Origin: UBA12545 sp051024685
GTDB taxonomy: Bacteria; Bacillota; DSM-521; Neomoorellales; Neomoorellaceae
Length of the DNA: 64,000 nt
Reading direction: 5' to 3'
Assembly (NCBI GenBank): GCA_051024685.1
Contig: JAZHPA010000005.1
Location: 1-64,000 of the forward strand
Positions 32,792-41,499 of the stretch are shown here, piece by piece (within the stretch, counting starts at the first letter, position 1; each line of letters opens with the position of its first letter). The notes below the pieces were generated by a model that was not told the origin of the DNA, searched no databases, and worked only from the letters and a program-made list of their open reading frames with translations. The translations under genes and the position numbers were made by a program.

Positions 32792-33563
32792 TTTTGGTTG
32801 CCCCCTTTTTTAGTCGTGCTTTATGTTCATACATGCGGGTATCGGCACACTTTAACAGCTCATTCAGTTCCGAAGCGTCTGTGGGGTAGGCTGCCAGCCC
32901 CCACGAAAAAGTGACCACCACTCCCTTTCCGCAGTCCACCTCCTTACTCCCAAGTCGTTCAGCTATTTTTTTGCCCTCTTTATCATCGGTACCCGGGAGA
33001 ACCGCGACGAACTCGTCTCCCCCATACCTGGCAAGAAAATCCCGCGAGCGCAAGGCCGATCTAAGAACCTGGGCGGCTTTTATTAGTATTTCGTCTCCGA
33101 CCAGATGCCCAAAACGGTCGTTCACGACCTTGAAATCGTTTAGGTCCAGAAAGACCACGCAAAAGTTTTCTCCACGTTCGATTTCTTCTTCAAGCCTGGC
33201 CTTTAGCGACATCCGATTCGGTATCCCCGTGAGCGGATCAAGCCTGACGCATTCCTGGAGAACATCATATTGCCTAGCATTCTGGATAGCGCGGCTGCAG
33301 TACTGGCGCAAATATTCTTCGCTGAATTCCTTCTGGGGGTTGACCGCGATAAGCCACCCACCCCCCTGGAGAGGCACATAGAGGCCCCCCAGCCTCAGAG
33401 TACGTTCTCTCGCCACGTGCAAGTTACCCTCCCGGTAGACCCATAGGGGTCCCTCCTCTTCCAGACAAATAGCCACTTCCTCCGCGTTCAATATGTCTCT
33501 TACCTGGGCTAGTAAGAACTTAATTGTATCGTTTATACCTGAGAGTGGAGGCAAAACCAGCAT
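32757..33563 (-). CDS. Diguanylate cyclase (GGDEF)
   Basis: 268 residues. Residues 1-105 look like a degenerate GAF-type sensor domain. The GGDEF domain starts near residue 107 (DPLTGIPNRMSL), with FVVFLDLNDFKVVND-type metal-binding residues and the active site YGGDEF near 188. An RxxD inhibitory site (RSRD) lies five residues before it, so product feedback is likely. It would make c-di-GMP, which often controls pili and adhesins; Tad pilus and adhesin genes follow upstream on the element. No PilZ gene or GEMM riboswitch was found nearby. Confidence 0.9.
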   Translation of the reverse strand: MLVLPPLSGINDTIKFLLAQVRDILNAEEVAICLEEEGPLWVYREGNLHVARERTLRLGGLYVPLQGGGWLIAVNPQKEFSEEYLRQYCSRAIQNARQYDVLQECVRLDPLTGIPNRMSLKARLEEEIERGENFCVVFLDLNDFKVVNDRFGHLVGDEILIKAAQVLRSALRSRDFLARYGGDEFVAVLPGTDDKEGKKIAERLGSKEVDCGKGVVVTFSWGLAAYPTDASELNELLKCADTRMYEHKARLKKGATKSGNDGKANKDY

Positions 33564-33616
33564 TCTACGATCACCTCGCTAAACATCCCGCCTCGCTCTT
33601 CTTTATAAGATTCTTT

Positions 33617-34207
33617 CTAGGCCCCGCTTTTTTGAAGTACAACACATTTGTAAGATCCCTCATTTTCAAGCCTGGCCGCCGCCCACCTCTCACACTTCAC
33701 GGGCGCTCCCACTATACTCCTGGCCTCAAGGCTGACCACCCCAATCACCCCGGCCGCGGGAAGAGCGACTTCAATTGCGTCATTCACGGTAAATACTTGG
33801 GGGAATCCTTTCCCTGGAATCTCTCGCTCCTCCAGACGACCATCCTGAAATACGTACTCAACGCCGCCAGTACCGTTGTATACCCAGAGCTTGTATTCTA
33901 ATCCCCCCTGCCAGGGCGAGCTTTCTAACGCCTCCAAAGTCGTGAGATCCAGCCCCAGGTTCCGGACAAGCATTTCTTCAAAGGTTTCCCGCGCAGTCTC
34001 GGGATCTATATAAGCGTCTTCTCTCTCAAGTCCCTGCGACGCCGCCGCCTTTACTGAAAGGGCTACTGACTGCTTCAGGTTTACGTCCGCCAGCGTTACC
34101 AGCTGTACCCCCTTCACGCTCCACACCATTGCCGTAACTAGTAGCAGAATCAGAAAGGGCAATATTATCTCTATCTGACCTTCCTCACTCCGGAGAAACC
34201 TTCGCAC
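33617..34207 (-). CDS. TadE/TadG-like minor pseudopilin
   Basis: 196 residues from a GTG at 34207. The start RRFLRSEEGQIEIILPFLILLLVTAMVW is a prepilin-type leader with a processing site after SEEG and one hydrophobic helix, followed by a periplasmic or extracellular domain of about 150 residues. Such TadE-like minor pilins help assemble Flp pili. It overlaps the next gene (34185-34607) by 23 bases, continuing the pilus operon. The mature part is not recognised. Confidence 0.75.
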   Translation of the reverse strand: MRRFLRSEEGQIEIILPFLILLLVTAMVWSVKGVQLVTLADVNLKQSVALSVKAAASQGLEREDAYIDPETARETFEEMLVRNLGLDLTTLEALESSPWQGGLEYKLWVYNGTGGVEYVFQDGRLEEREIPGKGFPQVFTVNDAIEVALPAAGVIGVVSLEARSIVGAPVKCERWAAARLENEGSYKCVVLQKSGA

Positions 34208-34607
34208 TGATAGCCTCGCCTCCTATGCGGATTTTAATTGGCCTCCCGAGTTGGCCGCCTATCAGCATTCTGGACAGGAAGTTATCTACCCGAGGGACGA
34301 ACTCTATCTCTAACCAAACCTTGTTCGGCCAGAACACGGGCTCGCGCCCGCCTCGTAGAAGCGTTCCCCTTACTTCTACCGTGCCTTCTTTCGCCAGCGG
34401 CTCAAATTTCCTGATGAGTTCCTGTTCCTCGTCGGCAGTCAGCCCGCCATTAACTTCCATAGTGGAAAGTGCGTAATACTTCAGGTGCTGGGCTTGCTGA
34501 TAGATGGTGAGAACGCTCCAGTACTCCACCGCGGCAAACATAATAAAGGCCAGTAACAGAACTGCTGGCAACAGGCTAATTATGCTCCAACCGTCTTCGT
34601 TTCTCAA
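34185..34607 (-). CDS. Minor prepilin-like protein
   Basis: 140 residues from a TTG at 34607 that overlaps the stop of the preceding gene (TAT TGA / TTG AGA), so it depends on translational coupling. The leader RNEDGWSIISLLPAVLLLAFIMF fits a prepilin processing site after NEDG plus a helix. The C-terminal 80 residues are probably an exposed domain. A longer open frame to 34733 would lie inside the neighbouring gene. It sits between the TadE-like gene and the small pilin gene in the Tad operon. Confidence 0.7.
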   Translation of the reverse strand: MRNEDGWSIISLLPAVLLLAFIMFAAVEYWSVLTIYQQAQHLKYYALSTMEVNGGLTADEEQELIRKFEPLAKEGTVEVRGTLLRGGREPVFWPNKVWLEIEFVPRVDNFLSRMLIGGQLGRPIKIRIGGEAISAKVSPE

Positions 34608-34801
34608 TACCCAGATTCCACGATGTCCCTTATAGCGTCCTCCACATGGCTTGCGGTCTGCTCCAATGCATTTGCAATCCCTGCTATTATCGGTAGAAAC
34701 CCAAGCCCTAATATTAAAGCGCCAACCAGCCATTCTATTATATCCCCCTCTTCAGACCGGATAAAAGACCGGATAAATGTTGCAAGCCCTCTGAGCATCA
34801 T
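34604..34801 (-). CDS. Flp-type small pilin
   Basis: 65 residues. The leader FIRSFIRSEEGDIIEWLVGALILGLGF shows a short basic start, a processing site after SEEG and a hydrophobic helix with Glu a few residues after the cleavage site, as in Flp pilins. It is followed by a short acidic C-terminus. It lies directly after the prepilin peptidase gene (ATGA overlap at 34798-34801) and is coupled to the next gene. It is likely a pilus subunit or minor pilin of the Tad system. Confidence 0.75.
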   Translation of the reverse strand: MMLRGLATFIRSFIRSEEGDIIEWLVGALILGLGFLPIIAGIANALEQTASHVEDAIRDIVESGY

Positions 34802-35340
34802 ATAATTCCCCCCACCTTTGCGGCAATAAGACTGACAATTAACGCCGTGAATATTACCGGTGCCCCTATATGCTTCACCTTGTTTCCATGAATCAAAACG
34901 TTGGCGTCTTTGAAACCGCCGATCTCCAACGCTGCTTCTGCCTTCATTTTTTCTAAAGCCACTTTAAAATTAAAGCCATAGGCCTTTAGACGTATAAAAA
35001 CTGCACTTATCGCAAGCATTATAAAGAAGAAGCACACAAACAAGATACCCAGCTTGAGGTCCACACTGCTAAGATTAAGGGCTATAGCAACGATCAGCTT
35101 GATGTCTCCCGCTCCAAACTTACCCCCGGCACTTACCATGGCCCCGGAGAAGGTTGCCACCAACAGACCCGCCAGTAATAGCCCTGGGCCTCCCACTACC
35201 AACGACCACAACACGCCAAAACTGAGCAGAGGCAGAGTGACGTAGTTTTTAATCTTGCCCCAGCGGGCATCCGTATAAATTGACACCGCAGAGGCAAGTA
35301 AAGATAAGCCCACTGGTACAGCATACTGAATGCTCAACAT
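34798..35340 (-). CDS. Prepilin peptidase (CpaA/TadV type)
   Basis: 180 residues, the short A24 peptidase type without the methyltransferase domain. About five or six membrane helices are visible. The two catalytic Asp residues lie in SIYTDARWGKI (near residue 24) and FGAGDIKL (near 78). It cleaves the leader of Flp-type prepilins at the membrane, and six such prepilins lie nearby. It is directly before the 65-residue pilin gene, and its ATG follows a GGGGGG site after the previous stop. Confidence 0.85.
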   Translation of the reverse strand: MLSIQYAVPVGLSLLASAVSIYTDARWGKIKNYVTLPLLSFGVLWSLVVGGPGLLLAGLLVATFSGAMVSAGGKFGAGDIKLIVAIALNLSSVDLKLGILFVCFFFIMLAISAVFIRLKAYGFNFKVALEKMKAEAALEIGGFKDANVLIHGNKVKHIGAPVIFTALIVSLIAAKVGGII

Positions 35341-35523
35341 TTATAACCCCCCAAATCGGAAACTTAGGATCTTCTGTATTATTTCGCCGGCTTTAAGACG
35401 CAGAGCAGCAAGAATCCCGAACAGCACCGCAGCACTACCAAGACCAATCACAATTACCTCCACCAGCTTTTCCACAGTGATTCCTTCTTCAAAGATAAGT
35501 AGCTTTCTGAAATTTGCCCACAC
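35341..35523 (-). CDS. Flp-type small pilin
   Basis: 60 residues from a GTG at 35523, which follows GGAGAGGG; the longer frame to 35565 is unlikely. The leader LLIFEEGITVEKLVEVIVIGLG has a processing site after FEEG, Glu four residues on and a hydrophobic helix, as in small Flp pilins. Its stop (TAA) lies inside the spacer before the peptidase start, so the genes are co-transcribed. Pilus subunit or minor pilin is the probable role. Confidence 0.7.
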   Translation of the reverse strand: MWANFRKLLIFEEGITVEKLVEVIVIGLGSAAVLFGILAALRLKAGEIIQKILSFRFGGL

Positions 35524-35645
35524 ACCTATCCCTCTCCTTTCTCCATGGCGTACATTACATCCCACACACTATTAACACAAACAGCGCCAGCCCTGTCCTG
35601 CGCTATGCACTAAAAATGTACGCCTTTTCCTGTTTTTATTCCCCC

Positions 35646-35680
35646 AAAAAAAGAGGCCGCCAGGTTTGTCTCCTGGCGAC
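35646..35680 (-). terminator. Rho-independent terminator
   Basis: On the minus strand GTCGCCAGG-AGACAAA-CCTGGCGGC is followed by CTCTTTTTTT. It ends the transcript of the large Ig-domain surface-protein gene (stop at 35695). Confidence 0.9.
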
Positions 35681-35694
35681 CTGTTAACAGGCAC

Positions 35695-38600
35695 CTATCT
35701 TGAGGGGTACACCACCACGGGTTCCCCGCTAGTCCGTTGCTCCGGATATACCACCACGGGCTGTTGTTGCGACGACCGCTCCAAACCTACCACAGGTATG
35801 TTGCCTACCTTCACCGGTACCCGGTAGGTGTTGCCGTTATAGGTCACAATGACTTCAGTTTGACCATCTCTCTTGCCGTATACCACCCCATTCGGCTTCA
35901 CCGTCGCTATACTGGTATCCGCACTCGTATACTGCGCATAGGTAGTCACGTCCTGGGTGGAACCATTGCTATATATTACTACCACTGTTAACCTTACACT
36001 TCCATATTTGTTCACCACCACAGGGTTCGGACTTACGCTAACGCCAGTCTGAACCACCGCAGGTGCCTTCACTGTAACAGGAACCGAAGCGCTCCGGCCC
36101 TGATAGTTAACCGTTACCGTGCATGCGCCGTCCTTTACTGCCGTTACCAGCCCTCCGGCGCTCACCAAGGCTACGGCGTTATTACTCGAGTTATAACTTG
36201 CTTCCGCCGTAACATCACGAGTGCTCCCATCGCTGTACTGCGCCGTCACCTTCAGCTGCTGGCTCTGTCCTATTTCCAAGGTAACGCTGGCCGGTTCGAC
36301 TTTCAGCCCGGTCATCACAGGAGCAGTCACTACTACGGGAACGCTGGCCTGCTTGCCGCCGTAAGAAACGGTCACGGTAGTGTTACCAGTTCCATTCCCT
36401 GTTACCTGCCCTCCAGGCGCTACCACCGCAATTGAGCTGTTGCCGGAAGCATAAGCCGCTGGGGCGGTCACGTCCTGGACGGTACCATCCGACAGCATGG
36501 CTTTTACCGTCAGTTGTTGTGTCTTACCCACCGCGATGTTAACCTGGGCGGGCTCCACGTCTAGAGCCTCCACCACCGGAGCAGCCACCGTCACCGATAC
36601 ACTTACCTGCCTCCCACCGTAAGACACGGTAACCATGGTATTGCCCTCGCCTACTCCGATAACCTTGCCATCGGCCGAGACAGAGGCTACTGCTGGGTTC
36701 GCTACCCCGTAGCTCGCCTGCGCGGTTACGTCCACCGTAGAGCCATCCGACAGTGTAGCAGTCACCTTAAACTGTTGTGTCTTACCCTTCGGCAGGCTTA
36801 CACTTTGCGGCTCTACGGTCAGGGCTTCCACAGTCGGAGCGCTCACTACTACGAGCACGTCCACACTCTTACCCTGGTAGGAGACGGTTACTGTAGTATT
36901 ACCTTCTCCTACTCCACTTACGCTACCACCAGCTGAAACCACCGCTATATCGGTATTGGCAGAACTATATGCGGCCTGGCTGGTAACATCTATCATAGAG
37001 CCGTCCGAAAGCATAGCCCTTACTGCCAACTGCTGGCTCTTACCCTTAGCCAGAGTTACGCTCGAAGGCTCAACACTGAGGGTCTCCACTACCGGTTGTG
37101 TCACTTCTACCGGTACGTGGACCGTTTTACCACCGTAGGTGATGCTGACCGTAGCACTGCCAGTGCCCGTACCGTAAACTTTGCCGTCAGCCGAAACAGT
37201 CGCTACCTCCGTATCGCTGGAATTATATGCGGCCTCTCCAGTTACATCTGCCCTGGTGCCGTCCGACAGTATAGCGGTAACCTTCAACTGTTGCGTCTTA
37301 CCCTTGGGCAGGCTCACCTGCGCGGGTTCTACCATTAAGCTTTCCACCACGGGAGCGGTGACCGTTACCGGAACCTGGACGGACTTACCCTGATAGGTCA
37401 CTATCAATATGGTATTACCTTCGGCAAGCCCTTGGACTAAACCTCCGCTGACGCTTATTACCGAGCTATCTCCCACCTCATAGGTCACATCCCCAGTTAC
37501 GTCTTTGGTACTACCATCGGAATAGGCGGCAGTTACCACAACCTGCTGGCTCCGCCCCTTGGCTACGCTCACCGAATTGGGTGTAACAGTCAGACCCGTC
37601 AGGACCGATGCTTTGGCAGTTACTTCTACCGGAACGGTCGCTGTCTTGCCTCCATAGGTTACCGTTATATTGGCACTTCCTGCCTTTACTCCGGTCACCA
37701 CACCTCCATTGCTTACCATGGCTACCAGGCTGTTATCAACCTGGTAGCTGGCCAGAGTAGTAACATCGACAGCACTGCCGTCAGAGTAATGGGCCGTTAC
37801 CGTTAGCTTCCCGGTTGCGCCCTCTGCCAGGTTAACGCTGGCCGGCTCCACTGTAATACTATCCAGGCTTAATGTAGACTGGTTATTTCCCCGCAGGTTA
37901 TCAAAACCACTCACAGGCGTTCTATTGACCGTCTCAATTGGCTGCCCATCTACCGGTACGTACTCTATGGTCGGCACCTCGCCGCCAACCAGAGGTGCAC
38001 CCAGGTATAGAATTATTTTGTTATCTTTCATCTCTACTTTCACTACTGGAATCTCCCGGTCGCCTACGAATACCCGGAAGCCAGCGTTGCCTTCATATAT
38101 TACGTCCTGCAACTCAGCCGGAACACTTATTACGACTGTCCGGCCGTCCTCTGAAACTACCGGAGGTTCATAAATCACCACCGGGAAGGTGCTCCGGTTC
38201 TCCACGCTCACTGGTGTAGTGGTTGCCGATAGCGGCGTACCCGCCACCGTCGTTATCTCCTGGCCCTGAACGGGAGTATAAGATATGGTTACCGCCTCTC
38301 CTTGAGGAACCGGATGCTCCAGATAGAGGTAAGCCCCGTTGCCGTCTGTCACTACCCTCGTTACCTGAATGGGGGTTCCGCTGCTGTATACCGTATAACC
38401 CGCATTACCCTGGTACTCCACCACTTTGACCTTCGTCGGGAAGGTAATGTAGACCACATCGCCTCCCGGCTGGACCACCACGGTGGAACGCTCGAGGGTT
38501 AAAGGAACGGTGCTCTGGTTGATTACCGGTGTTGCTGGAATACTCACCGTATCCCCATCTATGGGTATCAGCGGATAATTGGGGTCCGGATTGTACCTGA

Positions 38601-40518
38601 CTACAACGTCGCTTCCTACCGTTACCGGCCGGTGCAGATATAACCACACTTCACTAAAGGGCCAGCCGTCCGTGCCCTCCTTTACCTCTACCCTGATTAC
38701 CGGCACGTCTACTCCGTTCTCGGTTACCGTGAAATCGGCGGCAGAGTTATAGGTTACAGGCTGTAAGTGCTGGGGCACCTTTAGGACGATTATGTCCCCG
38801 GTTTGCTTTACCGTGGTCGAAGGTTCTACAACCGTTACCGGAACAGTTGCCGTCTGGCCTTGATAGGTTACAGTTAGGTTGGTGCTACCCGCAGCCAGAC
38901 CCTGAACTAAACCGCTGTTCACAGTGGCTATTGAACTATCTCCCACCTGATAGTTCGCTACTCCGGTTACATCTTTAGTACTGCCGTCGGAATAAGTCGC
39001 GATTACCCTGAGCTGCTGGCTCCCGTCTTTAATTACAACCACCGGACTAGGGCTTACATCAATCCGGGTTACCGCTGCTTCGGTTACCGTTACCGGGATT
39101 GTTGCCGTTTTACCGAAACACGTGACAGTTATCATTGCGGTCCCCTTTGATATACCCTTCACAATATTGCCATTAACCGTTGCTACTGATGGATCAGAGG
39201 ATACGAAAGACGCCTGGGAAGTCGCATCTTCTGTGGAGCCGTCCGAATAGTGTGCGGTCACAGTTATCTGCGCAGATTGGTTCACCTGAAGAGATAATGT
39301 ATCCGGTAAAACGCTGATGCTGGAAATTTGAAGGTCAGGCGTTCCTCCCACTTCTTTCGGCTTCGGCAGAGTCCTCAGCCAGGGGTAACTTATCCCTTCT
39401 TCTATAGCCCAGACGTTCACAAAATCCCAGTTCGCATAGGTTGTTCTCTGCTTCATCTTTTCGGTGGGATATCCCGTACCTAAGACCGAGTTGGTAGTCC
39501 CCGAAACCTGGGTGTCCCAGTAGCTGTAGATAGCGGTACTATCGGTGGTTCTAGACGCTACCAGACCCCCTCTATTAACCTTACCACCGCTTACAGAAAC
39601 CGCAGCATAGCTGTTAGAGATGGAACCGTACAGGTACCCCACCAGGCCACCAACCCACTCGGTGCTGCCGCTAATCTGGCCGCCCACAACGTAGGTGTTG
39701 GAGATGGAACCCTTATACTGCGACGCCACTAGGCCACCAACGCCGTCGTAGGTGTCGGAATAATCGATGCCCACAGCGTAGATGTTGGAGACGTAGACGT
39801 TAGAGATGGAACCGTCACTCACCCACCCTACTAGGCCGGCAACATAGCCGCAGCCGCTAACTTGGCTGTCTGCAACGTAGGCATTGGAGATGGAACCGTT
39901 ACTCACCAACCCTACTAGGCCACCAACATGGCCGCGGCCGCTAACCTGGCTGCCCGCAACGTAGGTATTGGAGACGTAGGCGTTGGAGATGGAACTGCTA
40001 GGCGTGTAGCCTACCAAGCCACCAATAGTATAACTATTACTGCTACTGGTAATGCGGCTGTCCTTTACGTTGACACCGGTAATACTGCTACCATCGACAT
40101 AACCTGCCAAAACGGCTGTATACCTACCACCCTGCACTTGGGCGCTCTCAAAACCCAGATCCTTTACCGTGGCGTTGTTGAGCCTGCCGAAAAGACCCGC
40201 ATAATCGCTGTCCGTGTAAATGTAAAGATTACGTATCACATGACCTCCGCCGTCAAATGTGCCCTTGAACGGCGCATTCGCCGTCCCTATCGGAACCCAG
40301 TTAACACCGCTCAGGTCCAAATCGTTTATCATCTTGTAATACGCAGTCAAGTCGTTTCTCACCTGGTTAAGGTCTTCAACAGTAGAAATGAGATATGGAT
40401 CTGCCGCAGTACCCGAACCTCCCGAAAATGCATAGCCAGGATGAGGCATCACAGCAAGCGCTACTACCAGCGCCAGCAAGGCTACACCGAACAAAACATG
40501 CTTTCTGGATAAAAGCAC
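35695..40518 (-). CDS. Giant Ig-like (Big_2) surface protein with GLUG repeats
   Basis: 1607 residues from a GTG after GGGGGAGGG, with a signal peptide ending near residue 30. Residues ~45-380 carry GLUG-type repeats (GGLVG, SNAYV blocks). Then come ten Big_2-like Ig domains, two before and eight after a block of three related domains (residues ~570-910) with SwmB-like features. Most Ig repeats share Y/LSDGSxxDVT. The end has the repeat PVVVYP without an LPXTG anchor. The protein is likely an adhesin or wall-associated coat. It sits between pilin genes and may be a pilus tip or mating adhesin. Its 3' end is terminated by a strong hairpin. Confidence 0.88.
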   Translation of the reverse strand: MLLSRKHVLFGVALLALVVALAVMPHPGYAFSGGSGTAADPYLISTVEDLNQVRNDLTAYYKMINDLDLSGVNWVPIGTANAPFKGTFDGGGHVIRNLYIYTDSDYAGLFGRLNNATVKDLGFESAQVQGGRYTAVLAGYVDGSSITGVNVKDSRITSSSNSYTIGGLVGYTPSSSISNAYVSNTYVAGSQVSGRGHVGGLVGLVSNGSISNAYVADSQVSGCGYVAGLVGWVSDGSISNVYVSNIYAVGIDYSDTYDGVGGLVASQYKGSISNTYVVGGQISGSTEWVGGLVGYLYGSISNSYAAVSVSGGKVNRGGLVASRTTDSTAIYSYWDTQVSGTTNSVLGTGYPTEKMKQRTTYANWDFVNVWAIEEGISYPWLRTLPKPKEVGGTPDLQISSISVLPDTLSLQVNQSAQITVTAHYSDGSTEDATSQASFVSSDPSVATVNGNIVKGISKGTAMITVTCFGKTATIPVTVTEAAVTRIDVSPSPVVVIKDGSQQLRVIATYSDGSTKDVTGVANYQVGDSSIATVNSGLVQGLAAGSTNLTVTYQGQTATVPVTVVEPSTTVKQTGDIIVLKVPQHLQPVTYNSAADFTVTENGVDVPVIRVEVKEGTDGWPFSEVWLYLHRPVTVGSDVVVRYNPDPNYPLIPIDGDTVSIPATPVINQSTVPLTLERSTVVVQPGGDVVYITFPTKVKVVEYQGNAGYTVYSSGTPIQVTRVVTDGNGAYLYLEHPVPQGEAVTISYTPVQGQEITTVAGTPLSATTTPVSVENRSTFPVVIYEPPVVSEDGRTVVISVPAELQDVIYEGNAGFRVFVGDREIPVVKVEMKDNKIILYLGAPLVGGEVPTIEYVPVDGQPIETVNRTPVSGFDNLRGNNQSTLSLDSITVEPASVNLAEGATGKLTVTAHYSDGSAVDVTTLASYQVDNSLVAMVSNGGVVTGVKAGSANITVTYGGKTATVPVEVTAKASVLTGLTVTPNSVSVAKGRSQQVVVTAAYSDGSTKDVTGDVTYEVGDSSVISVSGGLVQGLAEGNTILIVTYQGKSVQVPVTVTAPVVESLMVEPAQVSLPKGKTQQLKVTAILSDGTRADVTGEAAYNSSDTEVATVSADGKVYGTGTGSATVSITYGGKTVHVPVEVTQPVVETLSVEPSSVTLAKGKSQQLAVRAMLSDGSMIDVTSQAAYSSANTDIAVVSAGGSVSGVGEGNTTVTVSYQGKSVDVLVVVSAPTVEALTVEPQSVSLPKGKTQQFKVTATLSDGSTVDVTAQASYGVANPAVASVSADGKVIGVGEGNTMVTVSYGGRQVSVSVTVAAPVVEALDVEPAQVNIAVGKTQQLTVKAMLSDGTVQDVTAPAAYASGNSSIAVVAPGGQVTGNGTGNTTVTVSYGGKQASVPVVVTAPVMTGLKVEPASVTLEIGQSQQLKVTAQYSDGSTRDVTAEASYNSSNNAVALVSAGGLVTAVKDGACTVTVNYQGRSASVPVTVKAPAVVQTGVSVSPNPVVVNKYGSVRLTVVVIYSNGSTQDVTTYAQYTSADTSIATVKPNGVVYGKRDGQTEVIVTYNGNTYRVPVKVGNIPVVGLERSSQQQPVVVYPEQRTSGEPVVVYPSR

Positions 40519-40597
40519 GAAGTTCCCTCCCCCTTCATTCAGGTTTTCTGGGTCCCTCCATATTTAACTTCAGACTATACCTTATCCAGATCAAGAA

Positions 40598-40638
40598 GGG
40601 GCTGCACCACCCGCACCTCAGCAAGCCAAAGCAGCCCC
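40598..40638 (-). terminator. Possible terminator after pilin genes
   Basis: GGGGCTGC (40598-40605) pairs with GCAGCCCC (40631-40638), loop about 25 bases. The following T tract is weak (TTCTTGAT). It lies just after the pilin gene ending at 40684. Confidence 0.45.
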
Positions 40639-40683
40639 TCCCGGGAAGTCGCTCACCCTAATACCATCAACAACTTGCGTTTC

Positions 40684-40938
40684 TTACTGCACCGTCATCT
40701 CAGTAATAGCACCAGTGTAGCCGGCATACAGCTGGGTAATCTGCTCAGTAGCATCGGGCAGTTGCGAAGGCGTAATTATCGCCCTCATGTCGTCGGCCAC
40801 CGCGCCACCTTGGATGCGGTTGGCGGCAAGCAGCCCAAATGCAATCGCAGAAGCACCCAACCCGGCTATGATGTCCCACACCAGGGCCTGAATGGTGTAA
40901 CCGGATTCGTCCTTCAAGAATCTAACAATGCGTTTCAT
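40684..40938 (-). CDS. Flp-type pilin (paralogue 2)
   Basis: 84 residues from the ATG at 40938 after GGAGGGG; an upstream in-frame stretch to 40998 is not coding. The leader IVRFLKDESGYTIQALVWD has a processing site after DESG and a hydrophobic helix (WDIIAGLGASAIAFGLLA). It is a close relative of the neighbour at 41007-41264 (same leader and C-terminal TQ.YAGYTGAIT). The two genes look like a tandem duplication and may encode major and minor pilins of the Tad pilus. Confidence 0.8.
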   Translation of the reverse strand: MKRIVRFLKDESGYTIQALVWDIIAGLGASAIAFGLLAANRIQGGAVADDMRAIITPSQLPDATEQITQLYAGYTGAITEMTVQ

Positions 40939-41006
40939 ACTGGCAAACCCCTCCTCAAATAATTTGATTGTGCCATTAGACACAGTAACCTTAGACACAA
41001 TAGGCC

Positions 41007-41264
41007 TTACTCCACGGTGACAGCCGTTACGGCTCCCGTGTAGCCGGCCTGCACCTGGGTAACCTGCTCCTGGGCACCAGGCAGGCTCGAAGGTGTTACG
41101 ATGGTCCTTAGGTCGTCGGCACCGGCGCCGCCTTGGAACCGGCTAGCGCCCAAAATTGCAAAGGCCACCGCAGTACCACCCAAGCCGGCTATGATGTCCC
41201 ACACCAAAGCCTGAACGGTGTAACCAGATTCGTCCTTCAGAAACTCTACCGCACGGCCCAACAT
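41007..41264 (-). CDS. Flp-type pilin (paralogue 1)
   Basis: 85 residues from an ATG after AAAGGAGGG. The leader ends FLKDESGYTVQALVWD with processing after DESG, and the helix WDIIAGLGGTAVAFAILGA follows. It is about as similar to 40684-40938 as a recent duplicate would be. A long hairpin-containing leader (41383-41431) lies upstream and may control expression. It is probably the major pilin, since it comes first. Confidence 0.8.
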   Translation of the reverse strand: MLGRAVEFLKDESGYTVQALVWDIIAGLGGTAVAFAILGASRFQGGAGADDLRTIVTPSSLPGAQEQVTQVQAGYTGAVTAVTVE

Positions 41265-41292
41265 TCCTTACTCCCTCCTTTCTTGTTGGATT

Positions 41293-41451
41293 TCACGCAG
41301 GTGAAATATAATAGGCCGCACCGCCGGCCCGGTTCGCCACCAGCCAGCAATGCGGCCTTCCTGCCACCTCCAGGGACAGCATGGGGAACCGCCGGGCATT
41401 ACCGGACCTCATCCCCCGGTGCGGTTCCCCCGCCCCCAGGCCACTATCCAT
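41293..41451 (-). other. Possible small ORF in pilin leader
   Basis: 52 codons from ATG 41451 to TGA 41293. The last part reads like protein (LEVAGRPHCWLVANRAGG), but no good ribosome site precedes the ATG and the coding potential overlaps a GC-rich hairpin. It could be a leader peptide or chance. Confidence 0.25.
41383..41431. repeat. Large hairpin in leader of pilin genes
   Basis: GGGGAACCGCCGGG (41383-41396) pairs with CCCGGTGCGGTTCCCC (41414-41430 region). On the minus strand it precedes the tandem pilin genes by about 120 bases. It could be a transcript-stabilising or attenuating structure; no T-run follows it. Confidence 0.55.
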
Positions 41452-41499
41452 TTTTGACTTAAATCTTGCCTCAAAGCTTTTCTGTATAGTTCTACCACA

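Noticed and set aside
36000..40000. Repeat pattern that could look like a CRISPR array
   Set aside because: The repeats are in-frame Ig and GLUG coding repeats with variable spacing and no unique spacers, so no array is present.
41280..41460. c-di-GMP (GEMM) riboswitch in pilin leader
   Set aside because: The core GEMM bases (GGCAAACC and GCAAAGCC blocks) are not present on either strand; only a GC-rich hairpin is seen.
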